A stretch of DNA of 64,000 nucleotides from Ophioceras dolichostomum (Eukaryota; Ascomycota; Sordariomycetes; Magnaporthales; Ophioceraceae): NCBI GenBank assembly GCA_003049485.1, contig PYST01000028.1:62001-126000 (forward strand), written 5' to 3'. Below are positions 1-10,129 of this stretch, one piece after another. A program made the translations under genes and the position numbers. The notes under the pieces were generated by a model, which was not told the origin of the DNA, did no database searches, and was given only the letters and a program-made list of their open reading frames with translations. How positions within the stretch are numbered: the first letter of the stretch is position 1; every line of letters starts with the position of its first letter.

Positions 1-665
1 GGTCCATGGCGTATTTGTAGGGCAACGAGGGACGAGAGAGACGGGAGGCAAGCACCAAGCCTCTTTGCGGGACTCCCTGCGTCCTCTCCTTCCCAGTGGC
101 CATCACTCGTTCTCTCTATCCTATCTCCTCGTCAAACCCTCCTCCCTCGTGTCGCTTCGTCATTGGGACGAAAGTTGTGGCAAAAGGGAAAGCTCCGTCG
201 ATCGGGCTCAAGATCATGCGTGAGTAACAAGCTTCCCCCCACCTCTCGCTGGTAGTTTTCCACGAGTGACGTTGAAGCTTTCCCCAGCTCTTTCCCCACC
301 CCCTCGAGCTTCCGCCAGCTCTTCCCCTCCTACACCACTCCACTAGGGAGCTGCCACCCTATCTCCCTATTTAGCCTGAATCTGGGGTCCTCGACCGGCC
401 GGGTTCCAGGGCCGCGGTCCACCCGCCTTGCTCCACTCCCTGCCTCCTCCTAACTACCGTCGGGTATCTACACTCCTACCTCAATTCCTTACTAGAGAAC
501 CCTCCCTAACACCTGTCGCTAGGCTAGCCTAGTAAATGTAGCACAGGGCTTTGAGATTTATCGATTGCAGATCTCGACCGAAATCGGGCATGCGGTGGTG
601 AGAACACCGGCGTGGCTGGGTGTGTGGTGTGTGGTGTGGTGGCGGTCACCCCCACCCCCACCCCC
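1..665. other. Intergenic, no gene seen
   Basis: No supportable coding region. The stretch lies downstream of the stop codon of the kinase-ribokinase gene and probably holds its 3' UTR. A GTGTGG-type repeat lies near 618-640, and three runs of five C next to the gene's stop are listed separately. Confidence 0.6.
649..665 (-). other. G-run tract immediately after stop codon
   Basis: On the minus strand the TGA stop of the kinase-ribokinase gene is followed directly by three runs of five G separated by single T. Such a tract could form a G-quadruplex in the transcript. The structure is inferred; only the sequence is seen. Confidence 0.45.
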
Positions 666-3600
666 TCAGTCGTCTGAGGACGACGCATCCTGAGCCAAGC
701 GGTTGTTGTCGACCAACTCGAAGTCGTCGGGGTTGAGGACGTCGTCCGCCCACGGCAGGCTGTCGAAGGAGCCCAGCAGGGAGACGGCGAAGCCGCCAGC
801 CTTGATCCCGGCCTTGACGGCCGCGTTTATGTTCTCCTCCTTGCCCGACTTCCGCTGGCGCAGCAGCTCCACGACGTATGCGCCGATGAAGGCGTCGCTC
901 GCCCCCGTCACGTCCGTGCGGGAATGCCCCTTGCGGTGCACGGCCGCGACGTGAAACCGCTCGACGATGTCCTTGCCGTTGTTGTTATTGTAGTTGCTGC
1001 TGTTCCCGGGCGGGCCGCGCTTATTTGTCACCAGCGCTACGGCGCCGCGCTGGCCCAGGGTGATGACGACAACGCGGGCGCCCTTGTTGGCGAAGTCTTC
1101 GCAGTCGGCCATGTAGGCCTCCCAGGGGCGCTTGCCGCTGCCCTCTAGATGCTTAGGTGGTTCGCCGTGGGTCCGCCAGTGAGCCGCCGCCGCCGTCGCT
1201 GTGGCGATGGCGTCTGCTGTGGCCGCGTTCATTATGAGGTGATCGACGCTGAGCAACTCGTGTTGGATGGTCTTGAGCTCACTTCGCCAAGGGGCCAGGT
1301 TGAGTACCACGCTCATTTTCGCCTTGTCTGCCCGATGCACGACCTCCTTTACTGTCTCCAGAGGCGTCTCCAGCTGGGTCAGGACCATGTCCGCACAGTG
1401 CTCGATCTCGGGAAGGCACTTGGGCACTAGTCTGTCGTTGGCGTTGTCCGTGCTGTGGTTCCACACCATGCTCTGGCCCGTAGGATCCACCAGAACGTCG
1501 GCCTTCCCGGTGGCCTGGCCAGGGAGCAGGTGCACGTTTTGTGTGTCGATTCCGTGGTCCCCCAAAGATTGCTTGATTTCTCGGCCCGGCTTGTCGTCGC
1601 CGACCACGCCCACCATCGAGACTCGAAGCCTGATGCCGAGTGGTTCCGTCGACCACGGCCTGGCCTCGGCGGGAGCGGCGCCGGCGCGCATGCTCTGGTC
1701 CACAGTAGGTTGCGGTGGTAGTTCGCCCCCCACATCGCTGTCGAGTTTGCGGCTGCTCAGCCGAGCGCATGCTATGGCCTGATTGAACCCGTGGCCGCCC
1801 GGCTGTTCCATCCTAGTGTTGCCGCGAAAGTGGTGCCCGCACCTACCCGGGAGGCTGTCCACGAGCTGAATGATGTCGAGGTTGAGGGAGCCCACAACCA
1901 CCACTTTCCCCTCGGGCGTTGCGGTTATTTCTTCGATCCACTGGGGCACATCTATAGCTGGAGACTTGCGTGAGGGGCTCGGTGCATCCCGTGGAGGACA
2001 GATGCGCTGCATCAGCTCATGCACGCGTGCTTTGGTCGCACTCCGAGTCGCCTTGGAGCTGATACCGCGCTGGGCCGCCGCAGCGCGCTTCAGGATACGG
2101 GTCAGAGACGCCATGTCGTTGACAAGGTCATTGTATTCCTTGTTGCGGTCGTTGCTTTGCATGCCTCCCCTACCGTCGGATACGATGGAGGCTGGTCCTC
2201 GGCCGCTGACCGCAGACCGAAATTCCATCAACTCGTCCTTGTTCAGCCCTGCTGAGGCTAGGCTTGCGGCGTTCAGACTGTCGAGCTCTGAGAAAGCGAT
2301 ATCGAGAGCCTCGACATGGGCCCTCAAGCTGATATCAGACAGAGTACCGAGAACATCCGGCATCATGGGCCGCCGATCAGGATCAATCTCTAGGCACCTT
2401 TTCGCGAGGTCGACCAGGTCCGAGAGAAGCTGGGGCGAAGTCGAGCTGCTCGGCGAATCGCCCTGCATGAGGCCGCGCAACCAAGCGTTCACCGGCTCCT
2501 TGAGGCAGTTGTTCTGATGGAACTCGCCGCTTTCGATGCTGTTGTGTTCAGTGGTCCGCTTCCTCTGGAAGTCACGAACCCCGCGATAACCAAGCTTCAT
2601 GTATGTCGCCACATCGGAGAACAGGCAACCGAGAGCCCAGACATCAAAGGGGCGTCCAACCCGACCGGATCGATCGCCCTCTGGTGCTTGATACTGGCCG
2701 CCACCGCCCCTGTACGTCGTCTCAGAGATCTCGTGCATCTCCTTGACATTGCTCAGCCCGAAATCCGCCAGGTGAAAAGTCCAACTGCCATCGATGACTT
2801 CCGTGTCCCCATCATGTTCCGCGTCAATCGGTAGTGACAGGCACAATGTTTCGCCCACTAAGACGTTAGCCGGCCGGATGTCGAGATGGTATCCCTTTGC
2901 TTGCCCCTTAGGCTCATCATGAGACTCGCGGGGAGGGAACCTGTGAAGATCGTGGACTGCCGATGCCAAGCCTCGCAAGGCTGCGTAGAGAGAGACGTCC
3001 GAGCGGAGCTGGCTCGGCCGCTCCTGCGTGGTGAATAGTTGGCCCAGATTCATGGGGAAGCGAGGGAAGAGGAAAGACGCATGGCCTCTGTAGATGTAGC
3101 AGCCAAGGAGCGGTATGATGTTGGGGTTGCTGAGTTTCCTGAGCTGCACCAGGCATTTGCGCTCCCTCTCGATGCGTTTCTCGTACTCAATTTCGGTCTC
3201 ATGAGAACGCTTTGCGATTTCTTTGCGGATGACCACCGCGGGACCCTGTTTTAGCGATAAATTGAAGTAAGCCACTCGCGTCTCAGCCTCTTTCCGTGTC
3301 TGACTCCCCCTTCCAATCCGGGAGTTGGTACTAGCAAACTTACGTCCTTGGGGAAAAACTCCTGTAGAGATGGGTGGATTGTTGACTCTCGGATCTTTCC
3401 AGAGCTGCCAGCCAGATCGTCGAGGCTTGTCTCCTTAGTGTACGGAAGAATCACTCCGTCGGCAAGGTGCACTAGGTTTTCATGCATGTCTTTGCGAAAC
3501 ATGAAGGGACAGAACTTGTCCTGTTCTTTGGCCACCTGTTTGTAGTGTCGTGGAGAGCATTCTTGCAGCTCCTCCATACTCAAGGGCAAAGCGAGGTGCT

Positions 3601-3874
3601 CCAGCTTGTCGATGAATGTGAGGGTCCATTGCTGAATATCATCCGTCGCTTTGACATAAACCAAAGCGAGGAAAAGGCCTTGCTTTCCATTTAGGATCTT
3701 CGGCGTCAGATCGATTCGTAGGCGCCCTGCTTCGTTCAGCTCGCTGAAGATCTGGTCAAGTACCTCTGCGGTGAGGAGCTGTGTCGCGACATCGTGCGGC
3801 AGGAAATCGGCGAGGGCATCTGTTTTCACGAAGCCCTCGCGTACCTGCTCTATTAGATCGTCGATCTTGGTCAT
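666..3874 (-). CDS. Protein kinase fused to PfkB/ribokinase-like sugar kinase
   Basis: Two exons: 3344-3874 and 666-3245. The 98-nt intron (GTAAGT...ACAG) is in phase 0, giving about 1036 aa. The N-terminal ~140 residues resemble the region preceding kinases in fungal STK proteins. A Ser/Thr kinase fold follows, with a poor glycine loop near 150-165, a beta-3 segment VVIRKE, catalytic loop HLDIRPANVL (~297-306; the usual HRDLKPEN Asp and Asn are kept), DFG at ~338 and an APE-like motif. After a ~130-residue linker comes a complete PfkB fold: start VVGSLNLDII (~626), sugar-binding PGGHGFNQA (~659) and a C-terminal TGASD with the presumed catalytic base D961. PfkB enzymes phosphorylate sugars or nucleosides; substrate and kinase target are unknown. 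The fusion lies in one uninterrupted exon, so it is not an annotation join. The beta-3 lysine context is atypical, so protein kinase activity is uncertain. Confidence 0.85.
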
Positions 3875-4314
3875 TAGTTCCCAACGGATTATGAATCGTC
3901 CGGGAGTGGAAAGGCTATTAGGTATTTCTCGTGAGACCGTGAGTAGTATGTGAGAGAAGTGCTAGGACATTATTGGGAGCCGGCCGGAGTGCAATCACTC
4001 ATGCGTATCTGTCTTCCTCCCCTCCTCACTCTCAATAGTTGGCAACCAGACCTCCATTTTATCGCACGTCCGTCAATGGTTCGCCATTCCGTCACTACCT
4101 AGGTACCTAAGTACAGGGGAGGGAGGGAAAAAAAAGGCAGCTACTAGTAGAATTAAGGCTTCCCAAAATGGCAACCGGCACATCACACCCAAGTCGAGGC
4201 AGCCACATCACAAAGGCAGGCACCAATAGAATGACAGGATATGCGGACGCCCAGGAGCTGTGCAATATTGCCTCCAGCATTGCCGCCGCCACTTTCCCCT
4301 CGAACCCAAGAGAT
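3875..4314. other. Intergenic; promoter side of kinase-ribokinase gene
   Basis: No gene seen. It should hold the promoter of the kinase-ribokinase gene and the 3' end of the 96-aa protein gene. A TAGGTACC-type motif (near 4098-4112) and a short A-run (near 4130) are present. Confidence 0.5.
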
Positions 4315-4697
4315 TCACTTCTTGACCTCTACAACCAGCAAAATCTCCTCCTGTTCAGTACTGTCAGTCCCCTTTGTCTGAGTATATTTTGTGCACATAC
4401 AAAACATCAAATCCATCGTCGAGTACTTCCGGTCTTCCCTACCTCGGTGAGCTTTCTTGGAGCTTTGACTTCGGTGTATTTGTCGTATATCTGCATAGAG
4501 ACGTCGACCCAACAAGTCAATATCAATACTGTGAGCACTACCAGTAGTACCGTAGATATTTGATCTGCGAGGGAGGGGTATAGGGAACAGCCGAAGACAC
4601 CAACCGTGACAGCGCAGCCGACTCCCGGGAACAGCTTGTTTAAAAGCTCGACCAGCTCGGTCTTGATCACGTAGCGCTCGATTATCGTCGCCTCCAT
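4315..4697 (-). CDS. Small two-pass membrane protein, unrecognised
   Basis: Two exons, 4443-4697 and 4315-4350, joined across a 92-nt phase-0 intron. The intron starts GTAGGG, holds a clear ACTGAC branch site and ends AACAG. The product is 96 aa. A hydrophobic segment at about residues 25-42 and a strong one at about 47-66 (ISTVLLVVLTVLILTCW) suggest two membrane passes. The C-terminus is short, charged and cytosolic-looking. I do not recognise the family. The well-formed intron is the main reason to treat it as a gene. It shares a 338-bp divergent promoter with the CorA-like gene on the other strand. Confidence 0.55.
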
Positions 4698-5035
4698 GGT
4701 CGGAGAAAGAATTGTGTTTCAAGCTCAGTGTTCAGCGGGTGTCCAATGGGTTTCGACGACTTGGAGTGTTGAAGTATAAAATCGCGCGGACATGAATTTG
4801 GGGAGACTGCGCCCTTTAAACCAGCCAGCTGAAAGCTAGACCGGGCCTTGCAGCACACACACGTCTATTGGGCTGCTATTTTTGATTCCAATAAACCCAA
4901 TGGTCGGAAGGCTGTGTTTCTGCTCTTTCCCCTACTTCCAGTTTGCATTTCTTGTCTTCCCCCTGCTGCCCATCGAGCCCGTTATTCTCCTGGCAACCCG
5001 AAAGACCTCATACTGACGCCAACACTGACGCCAAC
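4698..5035. promoter_or_regulatory. Divergent promoter region
   Basis: The 338 bp lie between the ATG of the 96-aa membrane protein (minus) and the ATG of the CorA-like gene (plus). No specific element was identified. The arrangement suggests shared control of two membrane-protein genes. Confidence 0.4.
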
Positions 5036-7242
5036 ATGAGAGACGCTATTGCTCAACGGGCATTGAACAGATTGGCAGCAAGGGATGAGCAGCTTTTCCT
5101 GAGACCTGACGACCAGTGCGACGTTGAGGTGATCGATATCACCAAGGAGCGGCAGGCTACCGCAGTTCCAGAGGCCCCGGAGCATGCACTACATGCTCAC
5201 CGACTTGCAACAGACTTGGCAAAGCTGCTGTCGCTGCTCCAAGTAACGTCCTCCGCACCCCCCCCCCCCTTAACCCCTGCTCCCCTCCTTCACCAGGCCA
5301 CCCTGTCCGCAATTTAGCTTCTGACCAGCCTTTCCTGAGCCGCGCACCAGGCCGGATCCCTGAAGCACGCCTCTAGGATCGTGTCGGTGACCAAAACATC
5401 ATTGCTTTCCATGAACAGCGCTTTCAGAGCCTCTTCGTGCGCCCGCTGACAGCCGCCGCCTTACAGTATAATCAACCGTCTGAACTCATGGAGCCGTCTG
5501 AACATCACTTGTCCCATGTTTACGGCTCTGTGTCAGGTGGTGTCGATCCCGGCTGCTTTTCTCACGATCATCGGCGGAATGGGCGCGAGGCTGTCAGACA
5601 CGGGTGAGGACGCCATGTCGACATACTCCCAGCTGTATAGCTCTCTCGGCCACAGTCTTCCCGAGGCCGACGCTGCTCATGCGTATGGTATGTATTAGTG
5701 TATTTACCTAGGTATTCGGGTGCATAGAAGTAGCAGTGTCTCCACCTGCGTTAGGCCACACCCCGTTCCGGCCGGACCGTATGTCAGGGGTAGCCTAGAT
5801 TGCTCGTAGGGTGCATCCTGTGTGCAAGCTTGCACTAGTGTATCTCACAGAGCTCGCCTATAGCATTCGTTACTTCGAGCTCCATGGGCGTAATTCCGAA
5901 GACCCTTGGTCGTGCCGTCTCACCGCCGTTTACCATGGTCACACCCGAGAGCCATCTCGGTGCAACTGGGTCATCGTACACCCCCCAGTCGCCACAAAGG
6001 AACTCCTGCATGATGGCGAGGCAGTCAAGGCCTACGCACCCCTGGAGCTCCATCTACAGCTCATCGAAAACGCTCTATCAAGTTGGGGAGACTACCTGAC
6101 CTACATCGACGGTGGGCTTCACAAGTTTGTGCGCACCTCTCTCCCTTCCCTTCCCTCCAGAACGGCCCCGCCAGGAGCACTGGCAGGAGCGGGCGGGTGC
6201 TCGCTGACGACAGTTGATGACCCCGGCAGCACTTGGCGGTTGTGATACCGAAACCGCTTAAGGATTTCGCGATCAGCTTCCCACTGGTGCAGAAAATCGC
6301 CCTGTTCCGCTGGAAGCTGCATCGGGCGGAGATGATGCTTCGGAAGACGTCAGCCCTCTTGGAACATCTCGACGCCCAAGCGGGGATGATGATGATGATG
6401 GCATCCGAAGTCCGCGGTGAGGATTCTGCGCCTGACGCTTCTCCGAGGTCCGATCCCGTGAGGCAGATCCAGAACCTGCTGGGCGAGCTTCGGAACCACC
6501 TTCACACCACCCGGCGCCTCCTCAACGTTTCGGAGGACCTGCTCATGATTGTATGTCAGAGACTTACTACCTTCGTCAGCCTCGCTCGCTTATGCTCCCT
6601 TTTTTCCCCGGGCGGTTCCTCAAACCGCTTTGCAACTCGGAAGCTGCCACTAAAAAGAAGGGGTGATGCGAGATTTAGTACGGGAAAATCCTCACGTACC
6701 AGGGGCGCGAAGCCACCCACGATAACGGCTTCCGCCTGGCCTCCCTCGCCCAGGAGAGCGCCTCCGAGTCCAAGACGATGCTCAGTATCGCGGAGCAGAG
6801 CCGCGTCGAGTCCCGCACCACGCGTATTCTGGGTTTCGCGGCCATGGTCTATCTCCCCGCGAACCTGGTTTTGGTACGTACTACCTAGCCTACCTCCCAA
6901 GATGCATTTATGTAGTCTGGTCCCCGATAGACTTACTGCATGCACCTAAGTACCTACCTACCTATGTAAGTCCTAGGTATGCATAAATAACCCACGCACG
7001 GCTAACTGAGAGCACCACTGCCGCAACTTATACGTTCTCAGTCCTTCTTCAGCACCGGACTTGTCGAGTTCATCCCACCATCTGAGCGGGATGTAGGCAG
7101 CAGCATGTACGTCCACCAAGAAGTGTGGATAGCTATCATCTGCACACTAGTGCTGTCAGGGATCACCTTCGGCGTCACCAGGTACTGGGGCTTGGGGGGA
7201 GTAAAGGCGCTGAGAGGGAAGTGGCTGTCGAGTGTGCCCTAG
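5036..7242 (+). CDS. Fungal CorA-like membrane protein, multi-intron
   Basis: Exons I can support: 5036-5242, from 5351 to about 5386, from about 5453 or 5467 to 5687, 5851-6128, 6230-6550, 6679-6873 and 7042-7242. All joins from 5688 onward keep frame. The protein matches the fungal CorA-like family often seen in incompatibility-type gene sets: a soluble half containing NSWSRLNIT and a LAYSIRYFELHGRN motif, a helical region, then SRTTRILGFAAMVYLPANLVL before the first membrane helix. A second helix (VWIAIICTLVLSGITFGVT) is near the C-terminus. The bacterial GMN signature is absent, as usual in this fungal branch, so Mg2+ transport is not assured. The second intron (about 5383-5466) has no strong donor that keeps frame, so there may be a weak splice site or a frameshift. 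Confidence 0.72.
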
Positions 7243-7553
7243 TCCATGCTGACGAGGCCGACGGCACCAGGGGGCTTTTCATGGGTAACTGCTGGTTTTT
7301 GGAGAATCGTTTCTTGTTATATCCATGAGAGCAAATGCTCTCTGATGATTAAAATTAGATACCAGACGGCTGTGGTACGATATGTGTGGGAAAGTTATGT
7401 ACGAGACGATACGCTGTCCTCCTCCGTCTTATGTGCAAGCTCGCCCCTCCGCATCAGCCTCCATTCATCACTGTCAATAGCAGTAGTTCATGTCCTCATT
7501 ATCCTCACCATACCTCGGGAGGTAGGTAGGTAGTCCATCTTCCTTCACCTCTC
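7243..7553. other. Convergent 3' intergenic
   Basis: This lies between the stop codons of the CorA-like gene (plus) and ceramidase (minus). No gene seen. A GGTAGGTAGGTAG repeat is at about 7520-7533. Confidence 0.5.
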
Positions 7554-10129
7554 TCAAGTTAGCTTAAAAGAGTTGCTCGCCCCCGTAAACGCCTTGATCG
7601 CACCCCCAATCAACGCCTTCGAGTCCCCATTATACCTGATCCTGTACGTCCCCGCCGCCGCCGTCGACTCCGTCTCCCAGCTGATGTCCACCTCGGAGTA
7701 CCCCAGCAGCCAGTTCGTCCTGCGCCACGTGTACACCAGGCCCCAGTCGGCGTCGTCGCGCACGACGCTCCACGTCGAGCCGTCCGCGCCCAGCTTCTCC
7801 ACGGCCGCGAACGTGCCCTCGAGCCGCAGGTTGTTGCGCGGGTTCGCACCCTGGAACGTCACGCCGACAACAGCCCCGCGGGCGTAGGAAGAAGACGGTT
7901 GGGCGATGCACTGCCCGAACGACCTGCCGATCGGCGCGTTGTCCTGCACGACGCCCGAGATGAAGCTGAGGGAGGTCGCGCGGTTGTCGGGCGGCGAGGG
8001 CCCTGCCGCGGGCTTCGTGGTGGCTCCCGGCGCGAGGTGCCGGATGTTGGACACGGTGAGGTTGATGTACGCCTCCAGAGTAAAAGGGCCGAACAGGGTG
8101 CTGGCGCCCTCGTAGCGCTGCACGCCGTACTCCTCGCGCGTGGCCACGTAGTGCGCGTACGTGTTGGCGGGGCCGCCCAGGACCGCGATGGGCGTCGTAC
8201 CCGACAGGAAAGAAGCCGCCGCCGCAGTCTTCACCGCGGCGGTCCAGCGACGCCCCGACATGGTCGTCGCCTCGCTGGGAGAGATGACGATCAGGAGCTG
8301 GCCGACGCGCAGGGTCTGCACGTCGATGATGTTGGGGCTCCACGCGTACGGGGCGGTCATCTCGCCGACGTCGAGGAGCACCGGCTTGGCGCCCTGGCAC
8401 GCCTTCTGTGCGGCCGTCGGGGTGCGGAGGAGGCCAGAAACGACGGCCCAGAGCGGGTTCGCGTCCGGGGAGCCCGAGTCGCCCTGCGTGAAGTCGAAGG
8501 CACCGGGGCCGTCGGACGTGCCGGCCGCGAAGGAGTAGCCCAGGGCCGCGGGGCAGGTCTGCACGGTGGTGCCGTTGGGGAGCTTGAAGGAGAAGAAGCT
8601 CATGTTCTGGAAGAAGTGGAAGGACTTGACTGTGGAGCCGACGATCGGGGTCGATGAGGAGCTGAGAGAATCCTAGGAGCAAAAGAAGACGAGAGGGGAA
8701 TGTTAGTTTGTCTTCGAGGCTAGTAGCAAGCAAGGCGATGTCTTTGTAGTAGAGAGCTCCTACTAGGTCACCAAATGGGGATGCTGGGACTACTACTCAC
8801 ATAAACCGACTTCGCTCCAGCGTACTGCCGCCTGCCGATCTCATAGCAGCTAGAGATTCCCAGATCGAGCTTCTGGAAAGCGGGCCCGCGGCCATGGCAA
8901 GACTGCGACTTGCCGTCCGCGCAGGTGCTGCCCTCGGAGGAGCACTGCTGGCCCGAGCCGTCGTCGCACCAGGCGCCCAGGGTGTTGGGTGTGGTATCCC
9001 CGACGTTGGCCTGCGAGAAGCCGGCGACGAAGCCGGGGGCCGCCGAGGCGTCGGTCTTCATGGCCTGCTCGAATAGCACGGCTGCCACGCCTTTGTTGTC
9101 GCCGGTGACGTGCGTGTTGTTCTGCAGCACGGACGTGCCGTGGACCGGGTACCACGTCAGGACGCCGACGTTCTTGAGGTCGGACGCCCGCTGGAAGCGC
9201 AGCAGCGTCAGGGTCTTGTCGGTGGTGTCGCTGTACTGCGCCCGCTCCGACGCCGGGTTGGCCATGTAGGAGTACAGGCTTCGCTGGAGGTTGCCGTCTG
9301 CGATAGTCGTGGTTCCGACGTCCAGGTATCCCTGTAGCGCACGTGCACGCATAGATACATAACATTAGTTCGGACCGAGCGAGTTCTTCGAGATCGAAGT
9401 GAGAAGGGAGGTGGGTGGGTGGTGACATACCGTTGTCAGCGACTCGTGCGCCCTCTTGATGGACAGCACTGTCCCGTCCACGATGGCTTTGTAGCTCTGC
9501 TTATCGAAGCCGAGGCTGGTGACCTGCGGTAGCAGGTAGTTGAACCAAGCACCAGGCCCACTATGGGAGTGCGTGCCGGTCAATGCGATATTGGAGGTCC
9601 CGTAAACGGAGTAGCTAGAGCCCAGCGCGGCAACGCCCTCGAGGACCCCATACCGGATGGCCGTGTCGCCCGCCTGCGTGTCGAGCACGACATAGATGAA
9701 CCGGTCGCTCGGGTTGTTCACGTCGCCGATGATGAACGCCCGCGAGTACAGCCGCTGCCGCAACCCCGTGCCCACCTGCGCCGTGTCGGCGTACCCGGCG
9801 AAGTTGATCTCCACGACCGGGCCCGTGATGTCCGCCTTCCCCACGCCGATCAGGTACTTGTCGCCAACCGGCGTGGCCCGGGCCTTCGCGGCGGCAGCAT
9901 GCAGGAGCCCTTCGGCATGCTTGTTGCTGGTGCTGTGGCTGGTACCGCTATCGACGGGTGCCAGCTTAGCGGTGGTGCCGGTACCGGCGCGCCCTGCTCG
10001 CTGGGTTCCACTGATCTGCAAGATGGCGAAGATGGTGAGGACGAAGAGGGACGCGCCGAAGAAAGCGACGAAGATGGATCTCCCCGCCTTGGGCGAAGGC
10101 ATCCGCTTCCCGTGGTGGTGCGGAGCCAT
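7554..10129 (-). CDS. Neutral (non-lysosomal) ceramidase
   Basis: Three exons, 9431-10129, 8801-9331 and 7554-8672, with two phase-0 introns (99 and 128 nt), giving 782 aa, typical for the family. It hydrolyses ceramide to sphingosine and fatty acid. Residues ~19-39 form a hydrophobic signal anchor, so the enzyme is predicted to be secretory or membrane-tethered with a luminal catalytic domain. A Ser/Thr-rich linker is followed by IGVGKADITGPVVEINFAGYA, the conserved family start. THSHSGPGA contains the expected nucleophile Ser190. SQANVGDTTPNT and the YEIGRRQY segment are also family hallmarks. The C-terminal third is the usual immunoglobulin-like domain ending the family. No truncation or missing motif was seen. 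Confidence 0.93.

Noticed and set aside
7630..8733. Long alternative frames over the ceramidase third exon, both strands
   Set aside because: Strong codon-bias shadows without motifs; the ceramidase frame is supported by family sequence.
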